DNA from: Cladopsammia gracilis
Taxonomy: Eukaryota; Cnidaria; Anthozoa; Scleractinia; Dendrophylliidae
DNA length: 64,000 bases
Assembly: GCA_022457155.1 (NCBI GenBank)
Contig: JAJGOT010000208.1
Span: 1-64,000 of the forward strand
Direction: 5' to 3'
Notes under the pieces: generated by a model
The model's input: only the letters and a program-made list of their open reading frames with translations
The model's database searches: none
Told to the model about the DNA's origin: nothing
Position numbers and translations under genes: made by a program
Part shown: positions 26,301 through 33,965 of the stretch, piece by piece
Layout: the number at the start of each line of letters is the position of its first letter
Numbering within the stretch: position 1 is the stretch's first letter

Positions 26301-28373
26301 TGTTCTTTGACAACTTGCCGCGCCATTTTCTCTGCATGCACCAGCGGCTTTTCATTCGGCGGGAGAATCCTGACCAAGTGCGTGAATTGGGCGATGTGAT
26401 TGGTTCATTCAAACATGCCATCACCGGTAGGTGAGCAAGTACTCCTCACGTCAGCCCGCCGAGGAATGAAAAAATTGGAAATTTACTACATGCAGTACTA
26501 TATTGAACACTAAAAACTGAAAATGTAGGATTTAAATTTTAAACACAACGCGAAAAAATTGATGGGAAATACTGTTTCATTTCAATTTACAACAAGACTA
26601 AGTTGGAGGAAGACTTAAGTTGGAGGAATGCAAAAATGAATGATGAATCTCTGCCAGCACTTTTTCAAATCTGGAACTGGATTGAAATCATCTTGAATCA
26701 AAAGAGATAACAGAATCTGAATGGACAAACAAGCTTCCTGAAAAGGGAACTTTGGATATCTTGGAGATGGACACGAGTGAGGACTTTTTTTGCCGTGTAG
26801 GAAAATCTGAAGCGCGGCCTGTTGCTGCATCTGGTTTCATTTGCCTACGGCGATAAGCTTGATTCGTTTTCAAGTTTGTGAGCTTTTTTAATTACGACAA
26901 GCCTAGAGATGAAAAGGTTAGTGGCTTTTATTATTTTTGCCCCGTATCAAAGTTAAAACAATTGAGCCTGTATTTATTTTCACTTAACCTTTCGGGTTGA
27001 AAGAATGTCGAATTGTGGTAATATTTAAGCTTACTTACTCGGCAAGGCTGTCTTAGTCGTTTCCGAAGAACCCAACAAAATTGTTATAAGCAGTTTTATG
27101 ATTAGAAATATTCAAGCTAACCATTCAAATGATGCTTTACATCTAAAACTAAAATAAACGAAACATTTATTTGATTAACATAGAAAAAGTTTTCTTCTAC
27201 CGGTATGTCGAAAAACGGCCTTGGCCAGAAGCCTAGAACATTAGTAATAGTAATTGGACTGAGTGGAGTACAATTCGTCAAATAATTAACGCCGTGTCTA
27301 AATGCCCAGCAGCCGGGCACGGTCTCAAATAGACTAAATGCCCGGCAGTCAGAAATTTTTACAAAATTTTCGCTGAAAGACTCTTTCAAACCTTTTGTGA
27401 GTATTCGATGTTCGTTTAGAAATGTCAAGCGCTTCCAAAAATTATTTTGCTTTTTCAGTTAACGAAATATCCAAGCTTGGGCATACCATAAGATCGCCAT
27501 GCTCTCGACACTTAGAAATTTTTTGGCTGAGACTCGCAGTCCGAAATTTTCACAGAATTTCGACTGAACGTCTCACTCAAACCTCTTAAGGGTATTCAAA
27601 GGTTGTTTAGAAATGTCATGCGATTCCCAAAATTATTTTGATTTTCCAGTTGATGAAATATCCAAGCTTGGGCATACTATATAAAGATCGCTATAACAGA
27701 AATAAAATACACACTGCGGTTATAAACATTTATTCAAACCTCCATTAGTTTATGTTTAAAAGCAAAACGTGTACCACTTGTATAGCGCATCGAGGCCGAG
27801 CCGTGTCTTCGATGATTCAAATTCAAGAAATTAATACAACTGAATTTAACGTACACTTTTATAAACAATTCTCCATAACTAACGAGAACACAAACAAAAA
27901 GTCAATCACAGATTGAAATCAAGATAAATTCCCATCAAAAAATGTATTTTTTTTACCTTTAAGTCTCTCCGGCGACTACTGTACTTGGAAATTCTTTAAA
28001 TCTCCGCTTTGGTGCTGAAATCCGTAAAACGAACCCCTCTCTTCGCATTGCTAAAAACGTATATAGTTCCTCGAAGCAAGATTTTATCCCTGAAAGCTCT
28101 TCTTTTTCCACTAAAGCACTTCTGAGTATCCCTTAATTAGTATGACCCGTACGGCCCTGCGAACCTTTTCTTTGCAAAACCATTGATGAAAGTCCCGTAT
28201 GAGGGCAGTACGCATTTGCGCGAGCGGGGCCGGAAAAAGCCGTACGGCCCTACTACAAAAGCGGACGGCCTCGTGCGTTAAGATTTCAAGTAATTTTGTC
28301 TCCAAATTGGTCATATGATAAAATACTTATTGACTAAGTTAGGTCGGGCCGGATGGGAAAATATTTGGCTCTC

Positions 28374-28423
<50 letters not shown>

Positions 28424-31400
28424 AGCCAAATATTTTCCCATCCGGCCCTCCCACTTAGTCAATAAGTACATAATAATGACTTTCATTCTCCGCTAAAAAC
28501 AGCAAAAAATCCTGCAACGGATAGTGTTTACCGAGCTGACGGCTGTGTAGCCGCTCGAAAAACAAAGCCTCAAAGATCCCGGATGTTGTGTGGCGTCACA
28601 CGCGCATGTTTTGCGACGTCATACGCGCCAGCGAGCTAGCCAAAAGCGTACGGAGGGCGGAGGGGGCGTTTTTGGCCGCCACGATTGCGTTTTTGGTCGC
28701 CGCGATTTTTATATCGTGCCGCGATCGCGCCGTTATTCGCGGCGGCCGCGCCGCGAATCGCGCTAAAATTTTTACAAGGGATTGTGTTGTTGCGGAATTT
28801 GCATCCTTAAAGGGTTTATTATGTCAAACGTTGTGTATTTTTCTTTACAACCCAATTTCGTCTTGTGAAAAATTTTTATCGTATTTTGTAAAATCATTGC
28901 AAAATTTGATATACATATAGCATTTACGAATTCTGGATAAAATTGCGGCAACTTTCGTACAGTTCATAACATTTTATCAGTGAGCTTGTAATTGTCATGC
29001 GTTCATAAGTATATACCTAGAAATTTTACCTCTTACAATCGCTTTGATGTAAGATGGCTGCAAGTCAGTGGCAACTTTTGCATCACTCAGCGAATCATTG
29101 TAGTTGCCTGTGAAAGAATTAGACTGCAATTATAGACAAACAAGATACTGTGCCGTTAAGTCTCTCATAGGTCAGAAAACCGGGACGTTATCTGACCGGC
29201 GTGTACCTACGGTTACTTTCCTCGTAGCCCGTTTTCTTTGGAGCTGATATTCCTCCTCTATGGAATTTACCACGCAGAAATCCCAAAGCATACTCAGAAT
29301 CTTTGTTCTTTTATTTTGCGTGTCAAATATGAATACCACGCACATTGTCATATTCAGTGAACAAAAGTCTATGTTTACGATCGCATCTCAAAACGCTAAA
29401 CGTATTTAAGGACGACCATACAACGTTAAAATCCCAATGCGCACCGCTTTCAGAATCTGTATTCTTTTATCTGGCATGTGTGACACGTACGTTTGTGTGT
29501 CAACTTCGCCCATATGGAAAATAAACCGGTTATTTTTGGGTACCTCGTGGATGACTATCAATCGGTGTAATGAATCACAGATTTTAGGAAATCATATTTT
29601 ATTTGGACTGCTGAACTATGGAACATTTTGCCATGTTATATCAAGTCAAACAAGTCATAACCTATAAATAAATCTAGCCTTTTTGATTTTCATACACGTA
29701 AAGGAGCTACTTATAACCCTCCAGGCCAGTGATCAATTTTAAAGGCCAAATTTATTATTGATCAAGCCAGCCCCATATATAAAATGAACGGTGTTTCGTA
29801 GTCACTAATTGACACGCCGAGGGGACTGCCATTCGAAAATGACGGGGTGCTCTTTAGAATTTCGTTGGATGGGCATGGCTGAAAAGAGGTTTATCGCTAA
29901 AAGCTAAAAGCCCCGGATTTTGGAGATTTGAGAGTGGATAAGTTAATACGTGGTGTAGGATAAGTAAATGGGGATGTGCGTAGGCTAATAAATTGATTAA
30001 AAGGTTGTTTGTGTAAAGGGTATTTGTTTATAGCGGTGTGGGAGGAAAGCGTGAAGGGTGAATCGTCTTGTGAGCGTTTAAAGAGTTTTTAAGAGACACT
30101 GACCTATTTCTAGAAGCTGGTATTAATAGATTAAAAAGGGTGAAACCCGTACGAAAAATTATAGCCTGATATAGCGAGAATCCGGCCTGATTATGACCAT
30201 AAAGTGATTTTGACGACGTGCATTGAACGAGACAAAGCGAGACACCAAATTGGTCTCGCTTTACGCCTAAAACGAGTCAAACAACAACAACTTGCAAAAG
30301 CATTACAACATAACAAAATGAAATAACAATAATATAATAAAGAAAGGGAAAATTCAATGAAGACACAAGTCTGGATTGATAATTTGATTATTGCGGAGAT
30401 CAAAGCATCAAATAATGAATTTTACTAATTGAATATTTACAAAATAATTACGAGAGTTCATTGATTCATTGGTAACTTCTGAAGGAGATAACTGTCTTTT
30501 TATTCCGGCTAGCATTAAGCGTGATTGAGCGAGACTGATTTGATCCGATTTGTGATACGCAACAAGACATGACATGGCATTTGTCAGGTTGTACTCTGAA
30601 CAAGAATTGATTTGAAATCAAAGTAGGCTGTTTTCAAATCATCCAGTAGTAATTTCAAATCATAAACACATTATTTAAATCACGGGAACTCATTTAAAAT
30701 AATAATTTAGGATATCATATCACTAAGTCTCATTTAGTAAATAATGAGAAAAATGACCCAAAAGGAGCTAGTAAGTAATTTTTTTTACAAACGGCGCCCC
30801 GTAATCAGTATTTGTTTTACACAGGAAAAAGTGAAGTGGCATTTATTGAGATAACTTGTAATGCATTTGTTAAAGATGTTATGGCTTACATGTTATAAGC
30901 TTATTAGTATTTTGTGAAAGAAGGGGTGAAATTGAAAAAACTAACGGATTTAATATATACGTTGGAGTCTTATTAAGTTTATGTATTATCTTCTATGATT
31001 TATGTTTGATGTGGTGTCATCCTGTATCTTTTATTACGAGAATAGATCACATGTACGAAACTCTAAAAGGTACCAGGTGGTAATGTTTTTCCCGCCATTT
31101 CTCACTTTTTATACCTGTTTATAAAAGGCTTGTATTTCATTACTGAATATGTAGTGTTAAAAGTAACGTTATTGTTGTAGTGACTTGCATTTGTTGAACA
31201 ATGTGGTTTGTGATTTATATTGGTTAATTAGTCCACTTATGCTAAGAAAAATAATGGTTGAGTAGTTAAAGGAGTGTTTTAAAGAGTTATTTATGTATAA
31301 TTCTTGAAAATATCATTGATAGTATGATTGCAGTTGTAGAGATTGCTTTTTAGTTGAAAGATTTGAGATTAATTTTGAAGGTGTAAGATTTTTGTGATGT

Positions 31401-33965
31401 CGTATAGTTTTGAATATGCTTTGTGGAAATGGTAATTAATTGGAAGAAAGAGGAGGAATAAGTGAAAGTGTATTTTTGGCTGTTTGTTTCGAATATGTGT
31501 TTTATTTCTAGGGTTGTTTAGCATTTCTTTTAAATTGTATAATAGAAAGAAATCTTTGTTATTAAAGGATTGACCTAGTAAAATATAGGCGTCTGAAAAT
31601 AAGAGTTTGAAGGTGGAACATTCTTGATATATGCACGTTTTAACCTTGTGAAAGTTATGAAATTGAACGGATTAGGTTATTTAGTTTAACGTACATGATA
31701 TTTATGTTAATGGTATGAGTTTGTAGTGTTGTTAATGTGATATATTTTGTTTTGTTTTTCAGGTTGCAGTTGTATTACGGGAAGAATCTTCCTATGAAAA
31801 TGTAACGGCGTTAAGGAATTTATGTGAATGTATGGTTATTAATAATAATGGAATAATATTTAGGGTATAGTGAAAGTTATTATGGAAATGTACATTATTT
31901 AAATGACAGTATAATAGAAGAGAGTTGTTGTTTACCTTTGTTTGAGGCTTTTGAATCGTTGTTACGTGATAATTATAAGTCAATTATTTTGACAATAATA
32001 ATTTATACAGTCGCTATTTATGAGACAAGGGATGGTGTATTCAAAGTGTTTGATTCACATAGTAGAAATCGTACAGGAATGAATGATCCATGTGGAACGC
32101 GACGTGCGTATTGATTGAAGTTAGTTCTCTTGAAGAGTTAGTAAAGTATTTTGAAAATTTCTATTTGGGACACAACTGTTCGAATTTTGAAGTAAAAGAA
32201 GTGAAGATATCCTTTACAGCCCGATTATCATACTCCCAGGGTTCTTGTTTAGCACTATTTCCATTTCCATTTGACCAATTACTGACTGTTTACTTGTAAT
32301 CTTCTAGTTATAAGGTCAGTTTTACGTGTTTCCGATACTTTTTCATATTCCACTTAGAGCCTAATATATCTAAGTGATTGTATCGGGGGGGGGGGGGGGG
32401 GGGTGTTTCACGCCATTTGGTAATAGCAACATCCGCAATACCAAGAAACTGCCAGATAAAGTGACTAGAAGTATCACTACTCCTTAAAACCAAGAAACTA
32501 CCACATGAAGTGACTAGAAGTATCACTACTCCGCAATACCAAGAAACTGTCACATGAAGTAACTAGAAGTATCACTACTCCACAATACCAAGAAACTGCC
32601 ACATAAAGTGACTAGAAGTATCACTACTCCACAATACCAATAAACTGCCACATAAAGTGACTAGAAGTATCACTACTCCACAATACCAAGAAACTGCCAC
32701 ATAAAGTGACTAGAAGTATCACTACTCCACAATACCAAGAAACTGCCACATAAAGTGACTAGAAGTATCACTACTCCACAATACCAAGAAACTGCCACAT
32801 AAAGTGACTAGAAGTATCACTACTCCACAATACCAAGAAACTGCCACATAAAGTAACTAGAAGTATCACTACTAGCTCCACGAAACTTCCACATAAAGTG
32901 ACTAGAAGTATCACTACTCCCCCCTCGTCAATTGAACGGTTGCCCTCAGCATTTTACTGGTGTCCAACTTAACACCAGAGAGGAGACAGACAATGTGCGG
33001 CAAAGTGCCGTGACCAGGTCTCGAACTATCCGCATTCAGGTTGGAAGTCCGACGCTCTAACGACCAGGTGACCAGCACGTGTTAACTTCTATCAAATAAC
33101 CACAGGAATGGGCTGATGTCAAGTCCATACATAAACTATTGGCAATTTGATAACATAATCGGTTGGCGCCTTCTTCGCCGGAAGGTGTTGTTAGGAAGGT
33201 ATTTTTGAAAACAGAAAGAGCAAAATCTAACAATAGTGAGAAATATTCAAAGCTTCTTACCCAAATAAAAGTGTGCTATCGCCCTGTTACAGTGCAGTTT
33301 GGCCTTCAGCTCTTCATCCTTGCAGTTCACTTTAATTCCTTTGGTGTATAAGTAAATAGCGTTGCTGAAATCTTTCTTTTTGTATTCTTCGTTACCTTCA
33401 TTCTTGTAAACCTCTGCTATTGCTATAATGTACCAAATATGAAAACAATGTTAGCGTATGTGGGATTAGGATATTTAAAACCTGATACCCTGTGTATTCT
33501 TACCGGCTCTTGTGTGGTTTCCTTTCAGGGGCTTTTACATGTTTAAGTGTAAAACATCAGCAATCGACAGCAACAACAACAACATTTTTTTTAAACCCAG
33601 CAGAGACCTTTACCACTCAAATGGTATCATGTAAAAAAACCTGACTATAAAATATTGATACGATTTAAATTAAAGAGGCCTAAGGGTGTTTCGTTTTTTT
33701 CATCTGGAAGACAAACTGCGATGTATTTATTACTTAACTAAGTTTATGACATATGACCAAAGTTTTAAGATAAATATAAATAGGTGTACGCTTATATATG
33801 TTACATCTAACCGAGCTCAACATACATTTAAACATATTTTAATATTATCAAGTTGGTAATATGTTTCTCCTTACCTCTTAAAGTGTCGTCATCAAAATCC
33901 AGTGTTTCCTCAGCAGCTGGTGTGACGTCACTTTCACTTGCAGTTTTGATTGAACTTCTCGCCAT
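12896..33965 (-). CDS. TPR-CHAT protein, six-exon gene (998 aa)
   Basis: The coding exons, 5' to 3', are 33965-33875, 33422-33261, 29107-29030, 25264-25197, 16051-15971 and 15412-12896. Their phases agree at every junction and the total is 2,997 bases (998 codons plus stop). Residues ~1-30 are acidic and polar. Residues ~31-155 form a TPR unit of the co-chaperone type ([20 protein letters not shown]). Residues ~190-520 are nine 40-residue TPRs with the [15 protein letters not shown] pattern. The C-terminal ~350 residues are a CHAT domain with HIAAHG (His ~863) and LSCCHSARG (Cys ~904), then [10 protein letters not shown] and a closing [14 protein letters not shown] domains are caspase/separase-like peptidases; TPR-CHAT proteins are expanded in corals and suspected in signalling or immunity, but the substrate is unknown. 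No disabling mutation is visible. No signal peptide or membrane segment is seen, so a cytosolic protein is expected. Confidence 0.85.
14345..15345 (-). repeat. 120-bp coding tandem repeat (TPR array)
   Basis: Eight to nine units of 120 bases (40 codons) repeat in frame with very high nucleotide identity; many units share the stretch encoding KIAKELGD. Such identity at DNA level, beyond what protein constraint needs, points to recent unit duplication or gene conversion. Confidence 0.9.
15413..15970 (-). other. Intron 5 of TPR-CHAT gene, with CCCACC-rich tract
   Basis: A 558-base intron. At 15640-15770 it carries a C-rich imperfect tandem repeat (CCCACCCACCCCC and GGTTTCTACGCCC motifs). The open frames there are repeat artefacts. 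Confidence 0.7.
15971..16051 (-). CDS. TPR-CHAT gene, exon 5
   Basis: 81 bases, phase 0 at both ends, encoding 27 residues from [14 protein letters not shown] to KKDIDGEK. The acceptor ATATAAG precedes 16051; the donor is AAAAG then GTCAGT. It joins to GLA of exon 4 to make the standard '[14 protein letters not shown]' region of coral TPR proteins. Confidence 0.85.
16226..16634. mobile_element. TIR element carrying a broken coding fragment
   Basis: About 24 bases at each end (TTATTATATAAACACCAATG...) are inverted repeats. Inside are two TTCACACGTGA motifs and an ATG-led coding relic (16405-16577). It lies in intron 4 of the TPR-CHAT gene. Confidence 0.75.
16405..16577 (+). pseudogene. N-terminal fragment of a transposon-type protein, frameshifted
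   Basis: Starts [13 protein letters not shown]. After one frameshift it continues [20 protein letters not shown] and [11 protein letters not shown] before a TAG. The pattern resembles the N-terminus of cnidarian tyrosine-recombinase-like (Crypton/DUF3504) or related proteins; that assignment is from memory of the family pattern and is tentative. Only ~55 codons remain. Confidence 0.4.
16642..16741. repeat. 100-bp hairpin palindrome
   Basis: Two ~50-base arms are reverse complements with few mismatches, meeting at the perfect palindrome GTTGAAAAATATTTTTCAAC. It directly follows the TIR element and may be a separate MITE. Confidence 0.85.
16876..16899. promoter_or_regulatory. 24-bp perfect palindrome with CRE half sites
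   Basis: The 24 bases read the same on both strands and contain TACGTCA and TGACGTA, which resemble CREB/ATF sites. It lies just upstream of the LINE ORF1 relic, so it may belong to that LINE's internal promoter. Confidence 0.35.
16977..17183 (+). pseudogene. LINE ORF1 tail (gag-like), relic
   Basis: A lysine/proline-rich frame ending [10 protein letters not shown] and TAA. It precedes the endonuclease region by about 100 bases, as ORF1 does ORF2 in Tx1/L1-type LINEs. The 5' part is missing or in other frames. Confidence 0.5.
17286..18010 (+). pseudogene. LINE ORF2 endonuclease domain, frameshifted
   Basis: The frame opens [10 protein letters not shown], then [14 protein letters not shown] (with the metal-binding Glu), [39 protein letters not shown] and SDHDSVDL: the ordered motifs of an APE-type LINE endonuclease. 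At least three frameshifts or stops break it. Confidence 0.8.
17975..19460 (+). pseudogene. LINE ORF2 reverse transcriptase, Tx1/L1-like, broken
   Basis: Motifs in order across shifting frames: [78 protein letters not shown] and [11 protein letters not shown] (catalytic YADD at 19169-19180), then [17 protein letters not shown]. The order and the SPGSDG-like motif suit the Tx1/L1 group. Stops and frameshifts are many. It ends near 19,460 before a 3' end can be recognised. It lies in sense orientation to the window and antisense to the host TPR-CHAT gene. Confidence 0.8.
19500..20480. repeat. AT microsatellite region
   Basis: An uninterrupted (TA)n tract of about 58 bases lies at 20296-20353. 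Just before it (20250-20275) are three imperfect CTAACCC-like units. No gene was seen. Confidence 0.85.
20478..21790 (-). pseudogene. LINE ORF2 C-terminal region, relic
   Basis: Begins around [18 protein letters not shown] and includes [26 protein letters not shown] and CTFCQSSE, then after a frameshift near 20,730-20,760 [13 protein letters not shown]. This is the post-RT domain and the zf-RVT-type Cys/His motif. Further frameshifts occur near 21,330. Confidence 0.75.
21790..22260 (-). pseudogene. LINE ORF2 linker between endonuclease and RT
   Basis: Reads [20 protein letters not shown], then a charged coiled segment ([19 protein letters not shown]) and [20 protein letters not shown], the conserved lead-in to RT in this LINE group. 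The frame then jumps straight to post-RT sequence. Confidence 0.7.
22390..22990 (-). pseudogene. LINE ORF2 endonuclease domain
   Basis: Opens [15 protein letters not shown] and continues [36 protein letters not shown] and [17 protein letters not shown]. The Glu of the usual LQET metal-binding motif is Lys here, which should abolish activity. The frame is open for about 195 codons. Confidence 0.85.
23031..23222. mobile_element. MITE with GGCCCCGTCCACACG ends
   Basis: Inverted repeats of ~50 bases (start GGCCCCGTCCACACGTATCC) bound a 192-base element with an internal partial palindrome. TA lies on both sides, compatible with a TA target duplication. It is inserted in the LINE between ORF1 and ORF2. 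Confidence 0.85.
23493..24397 (-). pseudogene. LINE ORF1 (L1/Tx1 RNA-binding protein), one frameshift
   Basis: The 5' part (24397-23990) has [20 protein letters not shown] and a heptad-rich coiled coil. After a frameshift near 23,995 the second part has [21 protein letters not shown] and [18 protein letters not shown], the RRM and C-terminal motifs of L1-type ORF1p. Apart from that single break it is well preserved. Confidence 0.85.
24442..24734. repeat. Inverted repeat at the LINE 5' side
   Basis: About 65 bases at 24442-24507 (CAGCTATTTCAATTTAGG...) reappear inverted at 24665-24734. The left arm abuts the LINE ORF1 start, so it may include 5' UTR; the right arm would then be part of a second, inverted 5' end. 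Confidence 0.7.
25065..25184. mobile_element. Palindromic MITE, family A, copy 2
   Basis: Same family as 1478-1597: GGGG/CCCC ends, ~55-base arms and the loop in the opposite orientation. On the minus strand it begins 12 bases after the 5' splice site of TPR-CHAT exon 4. Confidence 0.85.
25197..25264 (-). CDS. TPR-CHAT gene, exon 4
   Basis: 68 bases. The acceptor is TTTTTAACAG; the exon completes the Gly codon split with exon 3 and encodes [20 protein letters not shown] then LA. The donor is GCA then GTATCC, a weak 5' splice site. It ends in phase 0 and joins exon 5. Confidence 0.85.
25636..25890. repeat. GC-rich minisatellite (CGATCGCGCCGCGA type)
   Basis: Imperfect units of about 22-25 bases (GCGAGCAATTCGTAATCGCG and variants) repeat about ten times. 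It is the most CpG-rich stretch in the window. Open frames across it are repeat artefacts. Confidence 0.85.
26205..26405 (-). other. Unrecognised open frame, coding-like composition
   Basis: About 65 codons are open on the minus strand, ending [10 protein letters not shown] and stop near 26,205. The frame includes [19 protein letters not shown] and [15 protein letters not shown] do not recognise the family. It could be the tail of a transposon protein or chance. Confidence 0.25.
27340..27690. repeat. Diverged ~190-bp tandem duplication
   Basis: About 27340-27500 and 27530-27690 share GAAATTTT.ACA.AATTT, TTGTTTAGAAATGTCA and ATATCCAAGCTTGGGCATAC in the same order. Confidence 0.7.
28324..28468. 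repeat. 145-bp hairpin palindrome
   Basis: Arms of ~48 bases (TACTTATTGACTAAGT...) face each other around a loop that is itself palindromic (GGCGCACGGACC / GGTCCGTACGCC). Typical MITE structure, in intron 3. Confidence 0.85.
29030..29107 (-). CDS. TPR-CHAT gene, exon 3
   Basis: 78 bases. The acceptor is TTCTTTCACAG; it encodes [20 protein letters not shown] then KAIVR, the standard second half of the N-terminal TPR unit in coral proteins of this type. The donor is GTAAGAG then GTAAAA. The phases (1 in, 1 out) fit exons 2 and 4. Confidence 0.85.
29108..31140 (-). other. Intron 2 of TPR-CHAT, proximal part
   Basis: No gene recognised. The short plus-strand frame at 29437-29667 lacks family features. 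From about 30,840 the plus strand begins to be poor in C. Confidence 0.4.
31141..31740. other. C-depleted plus strand
   Basis: By direct count about 33 of 600 bases (5.5%) are C on the plus strand, while G is clearly several-fold more common. The segment directly precedes an acceptor-like site (31761-31762) and a coding relic on the plus strand. Confidence 0.7.
31763..32245 (+). pseudogene. Cysteine-peptidase-like transposon protein fragment (FDSHSRN motif)
   Basis: Follows a good acceptor (TTTTGTTTTTCAG). Frames read [20 protein letters not shown], then after a shift [40 protein letters not shown] and [20 protein letters not shown], then [20 protein letters not shown]. The FDSH pattern recalls the His-containing part of USP/OTU-like peptidase domains in cnidarian transposon polyproteins; the assignment is tentative. 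At least two frameshifts. Confidence 0.5.
32384..32403. repeat. Poly-G run
   Basis: About 19 consecutive G on the plus strand, immediately before a minisatellite. Assembly length may be unreliable. Confidence 0.9.
32420..32925. repeat. 49-bp minisatellite, ten copies
   Basis: GAAGTATCACTACT recurs every 49 bases from 32468 (32517, 32566, 32615 and on to about 32910). Units are almost identical except the first two and the last. It lies in intron 2 of the TPR-CHAT gene. Confidence 0.95.
33010..33078 (-). repeat. tRNA-derived sequence (SINE head)
   Basis: On the minus strand TGGTCGTTAGAGCGTCGGA resembles an A box with D-arm and AGTTCGAGACC resembles a B box, at tRNA spacing. Folding is incomplete, so a SINE head or pseudogene is likelier than a tRNA gene. 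Confidence 0.5.
33261..33422 (-). CDS. TPR-CHAT gene, exon 2
   Basis: 162 bases, phase 1 to phase 1. The acceptor is TACATTATAG. It encodes [20 protein letters not shown] and then [20 protein letters not shown] to HFYLG: the first TPR of the co-chaperone-like N-terminal domain. The donor is TTGG then GTAAGA. Confidence 0.88.
33875..33965 (-). CDS. TPR-CHAT gene, first coding exon with start codon
   Basis: 91 bases from ATG (33965-33963) in the context GCATTCATGGCG, encoding [20 protein letters not shown] then [10 protein letters not shown]. The donor is AGAG then GTAAGG, phase 1, matching exon 2. Upstream (33966-34030) no TATA box is obvious. Confidence 0.8.

Larger units (their letters stand above)
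25619..28782. mobile_element. Candidate 3.2-kb TIR element in intron 3
   Basis: ATCCCTTGTAAAAAAATTAG at the left has its inverted partner at the right (ending TTTTACAAGGGAT), each followed inward by GCGATCGC-rich sequence. No clear target duplication was found, so the two ends could instead be separate relics. It contains a GC-rich repeat, a ~190-base duplication and a hairpin; no transposase was recognised. Confidence 0.45.
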
